A program made the translations under genes and the position numbers. 64,000 bases of DNA from Paraburkholderia gardini (GTDB taxonomy: Bacteria > Pseudomonadota > Gammaproteobacteria > Burkholderiales > Burkholderiaceae), in assembly GCF_907164575.1 (NCBI RefSeq), contig NZ_CAJQYY010000021.1, positions 1 through 64,000 on the forward strand. The letters are read 5' to 3'. Below, piece after piece: positions 27,452 to 35,852 of this stretch; the first letter of the stretch is position 1; each line of letters starts with the position of its first letter. A model generated the notes under the pieces. That model had not been told where the DNA came from. It did no database searches and saw only the letters and a program-made list of their open reading frames with translations.

Positions 27452-28606
27452 TTGTCTATTCCGTTTCTGCAAAAATTCCGGGTCGGCGCATACATCATGC
27501 GTCAGCACCTTTCAGGCAACAAACGCTACCCGCTCGCACTGATGCTGGAACCGCTGTTCCGCTGCAATCTGGCGTGCAATGGCTGCGGCAAGATCGACTA
27601 TCCGGATCCCATCCTGAACCAGCGGCTTTCGCTGGAGGAATGCCTTGGCGCTGTCGATGAATGTGGCGCGCCGGTGGTTTCCATTGCAGGCGGCGAGCCG
27701 CTGCTGCACAAGGAAATGCCGCAGATCGTCAAGGGCATCATGGCGCGCAAGAAATTCGTGTACCTGTGCACGAACGCGCTCCTGATGGAAAAGAAGATGG
27801 ACGATTACGAGCCGAATCCGTACTTCGTCTGGTCGGTTCACCTCGACGGCGACAAGGAAGCGCACGATCACTCCGTTTCGCAGGAAGGCGTGTACGAGAA
27901 GGCCGTCGCCGCGATCAAGGAAGCGAAGCGCCGCGGTTTTCGCGTCAACATCAACTGCACGCTGTTCAACGACGCCGTGCCGGAACGCGTCGCCGCGTTC
28001 TTCGACACGCTCGGGCCGATGGGCGTCGACGGTATTACCGTTTCGCCGGGGTACGCGTACGAACGCGCGCCGGACCAGCAGCACTTCCTGAACCGCGACA
28101 AGACCAAGCACCTGTTCCGCGAAATCTTCAAGCGCGGCAACAACGGCAAGAACTGGTCGTTCAGCCAGTCGAGCATGTTCCTCGACTTCCTGGCCGGCAA
28201 TCAGACGTACGAATGCACGCCGTGGGGCAACCCGGCGCGCACGGTGTTCGGCTGGCAAAAGCCGTGCTATCTGGTCGGCGAAGGGTATGTGAAGACCTTC
28301 AAGGAACTGATGGACACAACCCAGTGGGAAAACTACGGTACGGGCAACTATGAAAAGTGCGCGGATTGCATGGTCCACTGCGGGTTTGAAGCGACGGCCG
28401 TGATGGATACGGTCACGCATCCGCTGAAGGCGCTGAAGGTCGCGATTTCGGGCCCGAAAACGACCGGGGCGTTCGCGAAGGATATTCCGTTGGACAAGCA
28501 GCGTCCGGCGGAATACGTGTTCTCACGTCACGTCGAGATCAAGCTGGAAGAGATCGGACGGACGGGTAAGGGCAAGAAGGTGGAAAAGGCGGCTGCGGCG
28601 CACTGA
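27452..28606 (+). CDS. hpnH: HpnH, adenosyl-hopene transferase (radical SAM)
   Basis: A 384-residue radical-SAM enzyme that joins adenosine to diploptene to form adenosylhopane, the first step of extended hopanoid synthesis. The cluster motif C-x3-C-x2-C is at Cys38, Cys42 and Cys45 (FRCNLACNGCG). The GGEPLL motif and the CMVHCGFE segment are present. It begins with a TTG, supported by the strong AAGGAGG at 27440-27446 that overlaps the ispH stop codon; spacing is five bases. It is co-transcribed with ispH. A bidirectional terminator follows. Confidence 0.94.
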   Translation: MSIPFLQKFRVGAYIMRQHLSGNKRYPLALMLEPLFRCNLACNGCGKIDYPDPILNQRLSLEECLGAVDECGAPVVSIAGGEPLLHKEMPQIVKGIMARKKFVYLCTNALLMEKKMDDYEPNPYFVWSVHLDGDKEAHDHSVSQEGVYEKAVAAIKEAKRRGFRVNINCTLFNDAVPERVAAFFDTLGPMGVDGITVSPGYAYERAPDQQHFLNRDKTKHLFREIFKRGNNGKNWSFSQSSMFLDFLAGNQTYECTPWGNPARTVFGWQKPCYLVGEGYVKTFKELMDTTQWENYGTGNYEKCADCMVHCGFEATAVMDTVTHPLKALKVAISGPKTTGAFAKDIPLDKQRPAEYVFSRHVEIKLEEIGRTGKGKKVEKAAAAH

Positions 28607-28640
28607 GCGGCGCGCGAGGTCTTCCGCCCCGGCTGAAATG

Positions 28641-28677
28641 AAAAGAGCGCAACGGTTGATGCCGTTGCGCTCTTTTT
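28641..28677. terminator. Bidirectional intrinsic terminator
   Basis: A perfect 11-bp stem, GAGCGCAACGG (28645-28655) with CCGTTGCGCTC (28662-28672), and a 6-nt loop, flanked by AAAA on the left and TTTTT on the right. It lies in the gap between the convergent hpnH and hpnM genes and can end transcripts from both sides. Confidence 0.85.
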
Positions 28678-28715
28678 ACATCCGGCGACACTGACGAAGC
28701 CCGACGGCCCCGGGC

Positions 28716-29321
28716 TTACCCCGCGCTGTGCGCGTTATGCGCGATCATGAACTTGATCAGCCCGTCGACGCCACCCTTCGCGAGTTGATCGGCGAACTGC
28801 GTCTGGTACACCTGAATGAGCCAGGCGCCCATCATGTTGATGTCGTAAATCTTCCAGCCGCTGGCCGTCTTTTCCAGCCGGTAGCCGATCGCGTCATCGC
28901 CACCATTGCTGATCACGTGCGACTGCACGACGGCGTCCCTGGCGCCCGGCGCGGCCGTCGACGGCAGGAAGTTGAACTTGACGTCCTGGTCGCGCAACTG
29001 CGACAGCGATGCCGCGTAGGTGCCCACCAGCAGTTTCTGGAACTGCTCGTACAGCTGCTTCTGCTGCTCGGGCGTCGCGGTCGTCCACGCCTTGCCGACC
29101 GCGATGCGGGTCGTGCGCTGGAAGTTCGTGGAAGGCACGAAGTGCGTCTCGACGACCTGCGTAATCTTGCCCATGTCGCCGCCGCGTGCCTGCGGATCGG
29201 CCTTCATTGCGTTGACCGTGCCTTCGACCGCGGCTTTCACGACCGCATCGGGCGCGCTTTGTGCAAAGGCCGCAGTGGACACCAGGGCGGTAACAACAAA
29301 TGCAGACAGATAACGTTTCAT
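28716..29321 (-). CDS. hpnM: HpnM / MlaC-type phospholipid-binding protein
   Basis: A 201-residue periplasmic protein of the MlaC/Ttg2D (toluene tolerance) fold, named HpnM in hopanoid loci. The signal peptide is MKRYLSAFVVTALVSTAAFA. The body has AVGKAWTTATPEQQKQLYEQFQ-type segments, and YRLEKTASGWKIYDINMMGAWL in the C-terminal part. The open frame runs 92 codons upstream, but ATG 29321 with GAAGAG begins the signal peptide. It is divergent from hpnN. Its role is inferred to be lipid transfer between membranes. Confidence 0.92.
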   Translation of the reverse strand: MKRYLSAFVVTALVSTAAFAQSAPDAVVKAAVEGTVNAMKADPQARGGDMGKITQVVETHFVPSTNFQRTTRIAVGKAWTTATPEQQKQLYEQFQKLLVGTYAASLSQLRDQDVKFNFLPSTAAPGARDAVVQSHVISNGGDDAIGYRLEKTASGWKIYDINMMGAWLIQVYQTQFADQLAKGGVDGLIKFMIAHNAHSAG

Positions 29322-29499
29322 ACGCTCTTCGGAACAGGAAGGAAAATGATCCGCTGAACTGCCAGCGGGAACCATTGAGGGCCAGTATACCGATTTTGAC
29401 TGCGCCATCCCGCCTCCCTCCGCGCGCGGGGCTGCCGCGTCTGTATACTTGTGCCCTTTCGCCGAATACGCCATTAACGACAGGGACTCTCCCGCCTGT

Positions 29500-32127
29500 A
29501 TGCTGAAGTTATCCATCGTCCGCCTCGTTGCGTGGTCGGTGCGCCATGCCCTGTGGGTCATCGCGCTCTCGATCCTGCTCGCCGTCGCAAGCGGCATCTA
29601 CGTCGCGCATCACTTCAAGATCAATACCGACATCAGCCGTCTGGTCGAAACCGACGCGCAATGGTCCGGCCTCGAAAACGCGATGGATGCGGCCTTCCCT
29701 GACCGGGGCCAGACCGTTCTCGTCGTCGTCGAAGCCCGTGCGCCCGAATTCGCCGATGCCGCCGCCCGCGATCTCACGGCCGCGCTGCAGAAGCAGTCGA
29801 AGGAATTCGTCGCGGTTTCGCAGCCCGAGGCCGGCCCGTTCTTCGAGCACAACGGGATGCTGTTCCTGCCACTGAACCAGGTTCAGTCGACCACCACGCA
29901 GCTCGCGCAGGCGCGCCCGCTGATCAATTCGCTCGCGCACGATCCGAGCCTGACCGGCCTCGCCGGCGTGCTGACCACGAGCCTGCTGCTGCCGTTGCAG
30001 ATCGGCCAGATCAAGCTCGCCGACATGAGCCACCTGCTGTCGAAAAGCGCAACCGTGCTCGACGGCGTGCTCGCCGGCCAGCCGTCCGTGTTCTCGTGGC
30101 GCGCGCTGGTGGACAAGGACGCGGCCAAAGAACCGGCGCGTGCCTTCGTCACGGTGCAGCCGGTCGTCGATTTCGGCGCGCTTGAACCCGGCGCGCGCGC
30201 CTCGGCGGACATTCGCGCGACCGCTGCGTCGCTGCATCTGGATACGCAGTACGGCGCGACCGTCCGCCTGACCGGCGAACAGCCGCTCGCGGACGAAGAA
30301 TTCGCCTCGGTGAAAGACGGCGCCGTGGTGAACGGCATCGGCACCATGCTCGTCGTGCTGGTGATTCTCTGGCTCGCGTTGCGCTCGAAACGGCTGATCC
30401 TCGCGGTATTCATCACACTTTTCGTCGGCCTCGCGATCACCGCCGCGCTCGGGCTGATGATGGTCGACGCGCTCAACATGATCTCGGTCGCGTTCATGGT
30501 GCTGTTCGTCGGGCTGGGGGTCGATTTCGGCGTGCAGTTCGGCGTGAAGTATCGCGAGGAGCGTAACCATGACGACCGCCTGCCGGCCGCCCTGCTGAAC
30601 ACGGCGCACAGCATCGGCGTGCCGCTCACGCTCGCGGCCGTGGCCGTCGCCGAAAGCTTCTTCTCGTTCCTGCCGACGGCCTATCGCGGCGTGTCGGAAC
30701 TGGGGAAAATCGCGGGCGTCGGCATGTTCGTCGCGTATTTCACGAACATGACGCTGCTGCCGGCGCTCCTCAAGGTCTTCGCGCCACTGCCCGAGCCGGT
30801 CGCGCCCGGCTTCCGGCAACTCGCGCCGGTCGACGATTTTCTCGACCGCAACCGCAAGCCCGTGCTGATCACGACGCTCATCGTCATCGTCGGCGCGTTG
30901 CCGTTGCTGCTGCATCTGCGCTTCGACTTCAATCCGCTGCATCTGAAGGATCCGCACACGGAATCCATGGCGACGCTGCTGTCGCTGCAGGACGCGCCGG
31001 AGGCGTCGGTGAACAACGTGCACGTGCTCGCGCCAACGCTCACGGCCGCCGACCAGATGGCGGCGAAACTGTCGGCGCTGCCGGAAGTCGGCCGTGTGAC
31101 GACGCTCGACACGTTCATTCCCGCCGACCAGCCGCAGAAACTCGCGCTGATTGCGAGCGCGGCGCAGCAACTGCTGCCGGCGCTCACGCAAACGCCCGCG
31201 CCGCCTGCCACGGACGCGAACCGCGTCGCCGCGCTCAAACGCGCCGCCGGCCAGCTCGCGCTGGCCGCTGGGGACCATCCGGGTCCGGGCGCCGCCGAAG
31301 CGCAACATCTGTCGGCCACGCTGACGAAGCTCGCCGCCGCCGATGCCGGCACGCGCGATCGCGCCGAACGGGCGATGTCCGCGCCGCTGAAGATCGCGCT
31401 CGGCCAGCTGGGCGCGTTGCTGCAGCCCACGCCAATCACGCGCGAAACCGTGCCGGCGCAGATTGCGCGCAACTGGGTTTCGGCCGACGGCCACGCGCTC
31501 GTCGACATCTCGCCGAAGGTTGTGCCCGGCGCCGATCCCGGCGACGACGTGATGCTGCGCCGCTTCGCACACGCGGTGAAAGCGGCCGAACCCGGCGCGA
31601 TCGGCGGCCCGATCTCGATCCTGCATTCCGCCGACACGATCATCAAGGCGTTCATGCAGGCGGCCGGCTGGGCCGTGCTGTCGATCACGATCCTGCTCTG
31701 GATCACGCTGCGCCGTTTCGGCGACGTGCTGCGCACCCTGATTCCGCTGCTCGTTTCCGCGGTGGTCACACTCGAGCTGTGTGTCGTGTTCAACATGCCG
31801 CTCAACTTCGCGAACATCATCGCGTTGCCGCTGATGCTGGGCGTCGGCGTGGCGTTCAAGATCTACTTCGTGATGGCCTGGCGAAACGGCCAGACCGGGC
31901 TCCTGCAATCGAGCCTGACGCACGCCGTCATCTTCAGCGCCGCGACCACGGCGACGGCGTTCGGCAGCCTCTGGCTGTCGCACCATCCGGGCACATCGAG
32001 CATGGGCAAACTGCTCGCGCTGTCGCTGTTCTGCACGCTTGTCGGCGCTGTGGTATTCCAGCCTGTACTGATGGGAAAACCGCGCCCCAGGCGCGCTACG
32101 AAAAAACACCACGGGATTGACGGATGA
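29500..32127 (+). CDS. hpnN: HpnN, hopanoid RND-type (MMPL) transporter
   Basis: An 875-residue inner-membrane RND transporter of the MMPL/HpnN type. HpnN moves hopanoids to the outer membrane. One N-terminal helix ([17 protein letters not shown]), a long periplasmic loop, a bundle of five helices (from [38 protein letters not shown] is family-typical), then a second loop and five more helices (from [17 protein letters not shown]). The chosen ATG follows an AGGGA 13 bases away, a long spacing; the frame is open 17 codons further upstream. Its TGA overlaps the mlaA ATG (ATGA), so the two are translationally coupled. Confidence 0.93.
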   Translation: MLKLSIVRLVAWSVRHALWVIALSILLAVASGIYVAHHFKINTDISRLVETDAQWSGLENAMDAAFPDRGQTVLVVVEARAPEFADAAARDLTAALQKQSKEFVAVSQPEAGPFFEHNGMLFLPLNQVQSTTTQLAQARPLINSLAHDPSLTGLAGVLTTSLLLPLQIGQIKLADMSHLLSKSATVLDGVLAGQPSVFSWRALVDKDAAKEPARAFVTVQPVVDFGALEPGARASADIRATAASLHLDTQYGATVRLTGEQPLADEEFASVKDGAVVNGIGTMLVVLVILWLALRSKRLILAVFITLFVGLAITAALGLMMVDALNMISVAFMVLFVGLGVDFGVQFGVKYREERNHDDRLPAALLNTAHSIGVPLTLAAVAVAESFFSFLPTAYRGVSELGKIAGVGMFVAYFTNMTLLPALLKVFAPLPEPVAPGFRQLAPVDDFLDRNRKPVLITTLIVIVGALPLLLHLRFDFNPLHLKDPHTESMATLLSLQDAPEASVNNVHVLAPTLTAADQMAAKLSALPEVGRVTTLDTFIPADQPQKLALIASAAQQLLPALTQTPAPPATDANRVAALKRAAGQLALAAGDHPGPGAAEAQHLSATLTKLAAADAGTRDRAERAMSAPLKIALGQLGALLQPTPITRETVPAQIARNWVSADGHALVDISPKVVPGADPGDDVMLRRFAHAVKAAEPGAIGGPISILHSADTIIKAFMQAAGWAVLSITILLWITLRRFGDVLRTLIPLLVSAVVTLELCVVFNMPLNFANIIALPLMLGVGVAFKIYFVMAWRNGQTGLLQSSLTHAVIFSAATTATAFGSLWLSHHPGTSSMGKLLALSLFCTLVGAVVFQPVLMGKPRPRRATKKHHGIDG

Positions 32128-33104
32128 AGATGCAAACCTCCGCGCTGGCGCTGGTCGTCGCGTGTGTTGCCAGCGGCTGTGCAACTGGCCCTGACCGCAA
32201 ACCCGGCGATCCGCTGGAACCGATGAACCGGGCCGTCTTCAAGTTCAACGACTCACTCGATACCTACGTTGCACAACCGATCGCGAAGGGTTACCAGAAG
32301 GTCACGCCGGGTCCGCTGCGCACGGCCATCAGCAACTTCTTCTCGAATCTCGGCGATCTGGGCAACGCAGCCAACAACCTGATGCAGTTGCACATCACGG
32401 ACGCAACCGAAGACGTCATGCGCTTCGCGTTCAACTCGACCTTCGGCATTTTCGGGCTGCTCGACTGGGCGACGCCAGCCGGCCTGCCAAAACATCATCA
32501 GGACTTCGGACTGACGCTTGGACGCTGGGGCGTGCCGTCGGGTCCGTATCTGGTACTGCCGCTGTTCGGGCCGAGTTCGTTCCGCGACAGCGTCGGATTC
32601 GCGGTCGATTTCCGCTTCAATCCGCTGAATTACGCGGAGCCGGCGGTGCGCAATCCGATGTATGGGTTGCAGTTCGTCAGCAAGCGCGCCGACCTGCTCG
32701 GCGCGACCGATCTGCTTTCGCAGGCGGCGCTCGACAAGTATTCGTTCGTCCGCGACGCGTACACGCAGCAGCGCATCTCGCTGCTGCGTGCAGCGGGTGC
32801 CGTGGGCACGTCGCCGGCCGCGTTGCCGGATTACGGCGAGCCGGACGATTCCAGCGCAGCGCCGGCTTCAGGCGCTTCGGGTGCTGCGCCTGGCGGCCTG
32901 CCCGATTACACCGATCCGGGCGAAGGCGCCGCGGATTCGACCGCGCCGGCACCGGCTTCCGGCACGCAGCCCAACGCGCCACCGGATGTGCCGAACTACA
33001 CCGATCCGGGCGAGACGCCTGCTTCGGGTGCATCGGGCTCGACGCCGCCCGCCGATAACCAGACGCCCGAGGTCGCACCGTTGCCGAAGCCGGCCGTGCA
33101 ATAA
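32124..33104 (+). CDS. mlaA: MlaA/VacJ family outer-membrane lipoprotein with repeat tail
   Basis: A 326-residue MlaA/VacJ lipoprotein. A lipobox VASGCAT gives lipidation at Cys19, and [18 protein letters not shown] starts the conserved domain, which continues to about residue 215 ([17 protein letters not shown]). The last 95 residues (about 231-326) are a Pro/Ala/Ser-rich tail carrying three similar units, [18 protein letters not shown] and VPNYTDPGE, not needed by the E. coli protein. It overlaps hpnN by four bases. With HpnM and HpnN it forms the lipid-transport part of the locus. A hairpin follows. Confidence 0.92.
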   Translation: MKMQTSALALVVACVASGCATGPDRKPGDPLEPMNRAVFKFNDSLDTYVAQPIAKGYQKVTPGPLRTAISNFFSNLGDLGNAANNLMQLHITDATEDVMRFAFNSTFGIFGLLDWATPAGLPKHHQDFGLTLGRWGVPSGPYLVLPLFGPSSFRDSVGFAVDFRFNPLNYAEPAVRNPMYGLQFVSKRADLLGATDLLSQAALDKYSFVRDAYTQQRISLLRAAGAVGTSPAALPDYGEPDDSSAAPASGASGAAPGGLPDYTDPGEGAADSTAPAPASGTQPNAPPDVPNYTDPGETPASGASGSTPPADNQTPEVAPLPKPAVQ

Positions 33105-33133
33105 GCCGCCCGTTTTGCGGGATGCAACGGAAA

Positions 33134-33163
33134 CAGCCCGACAGGTGCGAACCTGTCAGGCTG
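33134..33163 (+). terminator. Hairpin downstream of mlaA
   Basis: A 12-bp interrupted stem, CAGCC-GACAGGT (33134-33146) with ACCTGTC-GGCTG (33151-33163), one base bulged on each side and a 4-nt GCGA loop. There is no T-tract. It probably ends or protects the hpnN-mlaA message before the hipA region. Confidence 0.5.
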
Positions 33164-33260
33164 TCGTAGGGGCCAGGCTACGTTCGAAGGAAGACTTTCA
33201 CTGCTGGGTGATAGCCAGTGTCGCACCAGACTATTCAGCCGCTGATTCGGCAGAAAAACC

Positions 33261-33318
33261 CTTATAAGAGGCGCATAAGCAATTCATGGCTCTATCGTGC
33301 TACATTTATGAGGCATAA
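33261..33318. promoter_or_regulatory. Putative hipAB operator with ATAAG inverted repeats
   Basis: Two related inverted repeats lie directly before hipA: CTTAT (33261-33265) with ATAAG (33275-33279), and TTATG (33306-33310) with CATAA (33314-33318). The second overlaps the AAGGAG ribosome site at 33317-33322. The placement suits autorepression by the HipB-like protein (inference). Confidence 0.45.
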
Positions 33319-33329
33319 GGAGTTCCCTC

Positions 33330-34637
33330 ATGGATTGCACCCTGCAGATATTCCTGGACGACCGCTGGGTCGACTGCGCACAGATCGAACTCAACGACGG
33401 CCTTTGCCAGTGGAATCATCTGGTCATGTATGCCGTTGAACATACGGACGCCCCCCTGTCACTGGCCGAGCCCGTTGATATGGACATCCGCGCGGCTCGG
33501 ACCATGCCCGCCTTCCTCTACGACCTCGTCCCGCAGGGGGCGGGTCGTCGCTTTCTGCTGGGCGAGCTGAAACTACCGGATGGCCCTGGTGCGGACTTTC
33601 CACTGATCTGCGCGGGCGCCTTCAATCCGGTCGGCCGGATCCGGGTTGCCGAGGCAGTCGACTATTTTGAGACTCACGTGGCGCGACACCCGGCCGCGCG
33701 TGGCCTGCCTGGCCTGACAATCGACGACGTCGTCGTGCGCAGCGCGGAATTCAAGGAAAGGATGTTCCTGCACGGGATGCTGGGCACCGGCACCACGGGG
33801 GTCCAGGGTGCGGCGCCGAAATATCTGCTAACCCGGGACCGGGCGGGCTTGCTGCATGGTGATGCCGTCCTGCCCGATGCCGATGCCACCCAGCACCTGA
33901 TCGCGAAACTGCCGCGCGGAAATAGCCCGGCCGATGACAAGGTCCTGCGCAATGAAGCGGCGTACATGCGGGTGGCCGCCGCGCTCGGTATCCGTACACA
34001 TCCGGAATTGCCAACCCTTCACGGCGACGTTCTGCTGATTCCGCGCTTTGACCGGATCGCGCGCGACGGGAAGGTCGTGCGCATCCATCAGGAAAGCGTC
34101 GCATCCATTCTGGGGCTGTCCGGCTTCGACCTGCGCCCGAGCCTCTTCGAGGTCGTAGCCGGAATCCGCAGGGTCGTGACCGATCCAGCAGCCGAAACGC
34201 TCGAATTCATCAGGCGGGACGTGCTCAATCTGGCGATGTGCAATACCGACAATCACGCTCGCAACACGGCTGTGCAACGGGTCGAAGGCAAAGTCCAGCT
34301 CACGCCGTTGTTCGATTTCGCGCCGATGTACCTTGATCCCCAGCTGGTTCCACGGGTACTGAGGTGGTATCGACCAGATACCCGGGTTGAGCTGACGGAC
34401 TGGGGCGACGTGCTCGCGGCGCTGGCTGTACCCGACCACGAGCGCCGGATGCTAGCCCAGGAGTTAAGCCGGTTTGCCGTGCAGATCGAACGCCTGCCCG
34501 ACATCATGGAAGCACAGGGCGTCGATCACGACGTCATCGGGTTCCTGGCGCAACACGTAGCTACGCAGGTCCGACAGCTCAAAGCCCTTCAACCCCCAGA
34601 GGCCCATCATGCCCCGTCGGACCCGACCCTCCCGTGA
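33330..34637 (+). CDS. hipA: HipA family serine/threonine kinase toxin
   Basis: A 435-residue HipA-type kinase toxin. It contains a phosphate-loop-like GVQGAAPKYLL (157-167), the ATP-site lysine region LIAKLPRG (Lys193), the catalytic loop NTDNHARN (305-312) and the magnesium motif DFAP (329-332). HipA kinases phosphorylate aminoacyl-tRNA synthetases and cause growth arrest; this member's target is unknown. ATG 33330 follows AAGGAG. It overlaps the downstream HTH gene by 29 bases. In E. coli the antitoxin gene comes first; here the toxin comes first. The pair separates mlaA from the hpnG-shc-hpnE-hpnD genes. Confidence 0.9.
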   Translation: MDCTLQIFLDDRWVDCAQIELNDGLCQWNHLVMYAVEHTDAPLSLAEPVDMDIRAARTMPAFLYDLVPQGAGRRFLLGELKLPDGPGADFPLICAGAFNPVGRIRVAEAVDYFETHVARHPAARGLPGLTIDDVVVRSAEFKERMFLHGMLGTGTTGVQGAAPKYLLTRDRAGLLHGDAVLPDADATQHLIAKLPRGNSPADDKVLRNEAAYMRVAAALGIRTHPELPTLHGDVLLIPRFDRIARDGKVVRIHQESVASILGLSGFDLRPSLFEVVAGIRRVVTDPAAETLEFIRRDVLNLAMCNTDNHARNTAVQRVEGKVQLTPLFDFAPMYLDPQLVPRVLRWYRPDTRVELTDWGDVLAALAVPDHERRMLAQELSRFAVQIERLPDIMEAQGVDHDVIGFLAQHVATQVRQLKALQPPEAHHAPSDPTLP

Positions 34638-34914
34638 CGAGCAGAACGCCTTGCGCCGCGCTTTCTACGAAAGGATCGGCCGGGGCGATATGAGTATTCC
34701 CGAAGCCATGAAGGCGATGCGACAGATGACGGGCCTGACCCAGGCGGAATTCGCCGCGCACCGGGGTGTCAGCCGCCGGGTCATCCAGGACATCGAGCGT
34801 GGGACCGGCAATCCGACCGTCGACTCGCTCAACAGCGTTGCGAGACTGTTCGGGCTGCAGGTCGGGTTCGTCCCGGTCAGGCGGAACGAACCAGCCTCGC
34901 CTGCATCAGGCTAA
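34609..34914 (+). CDS. hipB: HipB-like XRE family antitoxin
   Basis: A 101-residue protein with an XRE helix-turn-helix at about residues 34-85 (LTQAEFAAHRGVSRRVIQDIERGTGN, PTVDSL), the layout of HipB. It begins inside the last codons of hipA (29-bp overlap), so the two genes are co-translated. It likely represses the operon through the ATAAG repeats before hipA and neutralises the kinase (inference from the E. coli system). N-terminal extension of about 30 residues before the HTH is Arg-rich. Confidence 0.87.
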   Translation: MPRRTRPSRDEQNALRRAFYERIGRGDMSIPEAMKAMRQMTGLTQAEFAAHRGVSRRVIQDIERGTGNPTVDSLNSVARLFGLQVGFVPVRRNEPASPASG

Positions 34915-35132
34915 CTTGCTGTCGCATGGCAAAACCTGCAGGTTACCGCGGTGACGGATAACGATGCTTGACCCGTCCTGGCATGGATTGACACCTGCGG
35001 GTCTCTGTTCGCGATCAGAAAAAGCCCGGTTCGGACTCAGTGCATCGTATCGGCTTCGATGTGCTCGTATCTCAAGAGGGAAGTCAGCTGCTTTAGGAGG
35101 GACTGACCGCGGAGGTGCCGGTCCTTGCCAGA

Positions 35133-35852
35133 TCAAGCAGCGCGCAACGCGCCGGCCGTGCCGAGCGCGTGCCGCGCCCGCACCAGCGACTGCCGGGCCG
35201 CGCGTGCGTCCGCCGCGACCTGGAGCAGCGCGCCCAGTTGCGACGGCTGCCGGAGCAGCTCGCGCAGAATTGGCGCGATCGCTGTCTGGCCGTCGTCGCG
35301 CAGGCCAGCCGTTGCGGCCGACGGCAACGTGCGCCAGGCCGGATCGACAATCGCCCGGCATACGGCGAACGGCACGCCGTTCGCGGCGGCGATGGCGCCC
35401 GCGATATGCGATTCCATATCGACCGCGAGCGCGCCCGTCGCACGATTGAGCGCGAGCTTGTCCTGTGCGCTGACGAGCGGCGCGGCGACCGCCGCCTGAA
35501 CACCCCGGCGCAGCCGCGCACGCAACGGCGACGCGCCGATCGCGAGCGCAAGCCGCCCCGACCAGTCGACGTCTGTCTCGACGCGCCCAAACGGTCCTTC
35601 GACTGCGTCCGCGACGATCACGGTACCCGGCTCGAGGTCCGGCGCCAGACCGCCGGCCGTGCCGAAACTGAGGATGCCGCTGCATCCACGCGCGACGGCC
35701 GCGCTCAGCGCACGTTCGAGCAGATCGGCGCGCGCCGCATAAACCACCTCGACGCCTTCACCGCGGGCGATGCGCGCTTCGAACGCCATGCCGGCCACGA
35801 CGATCACGGGCAACCTGTCGCCACGCGCCTGCGTGTTTCGCGACACCGCCAT
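35133..35852 (-). CDS. hpnG: HpnG, adenosylhopane nucleosidase (phosphorylase family)
   Basis: A 239-residue member of the purine nucleoside phosphorylase/MTA nucleosidase fold, matching HpnG, which removes adenine from adenosylhopane to give ribosylhopane. Visible features are VIVVAGMAFEARIA, the GTAGGLAP glycine segment, and DMESHIAGAIAAANG around the substrate site. ATG at 35850-35852 shares its A with the shc stop codon (TGATG), so it is coupled to shc. It is the last gene of the hpnD-hpnE-shc-hpnG operon. The hipAB unit converges on it. Confidence 0.9.
   Translation of the reverse strand: MAVSRNTQARGDRLPVIVVAGMAFEARIARGEGVEVVYAARADLLERALSAAVARGCSGILSFGTAGGLAPDLEPGTVIVADAVEGPFGRVETDVDWSGRLALAIGASPLRARLRRGVQAAVAAPLVSAQDKLALNRATGALAVDMESHIAGAIAAANGVPFAVCRAIVDPAWRTLPSAATAGLRDDGQTAIAPILRELLRQPSQLGALLQVAADARAARQSLVRARHALGTAGALRAA

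Noticed and set aside
29509-32184. 891-codon open frame antisense to hpnN
   Set aside because: Extreme Arg/His/Gln content and no recognisable fold; hpnN on the other strand is a clear gene.
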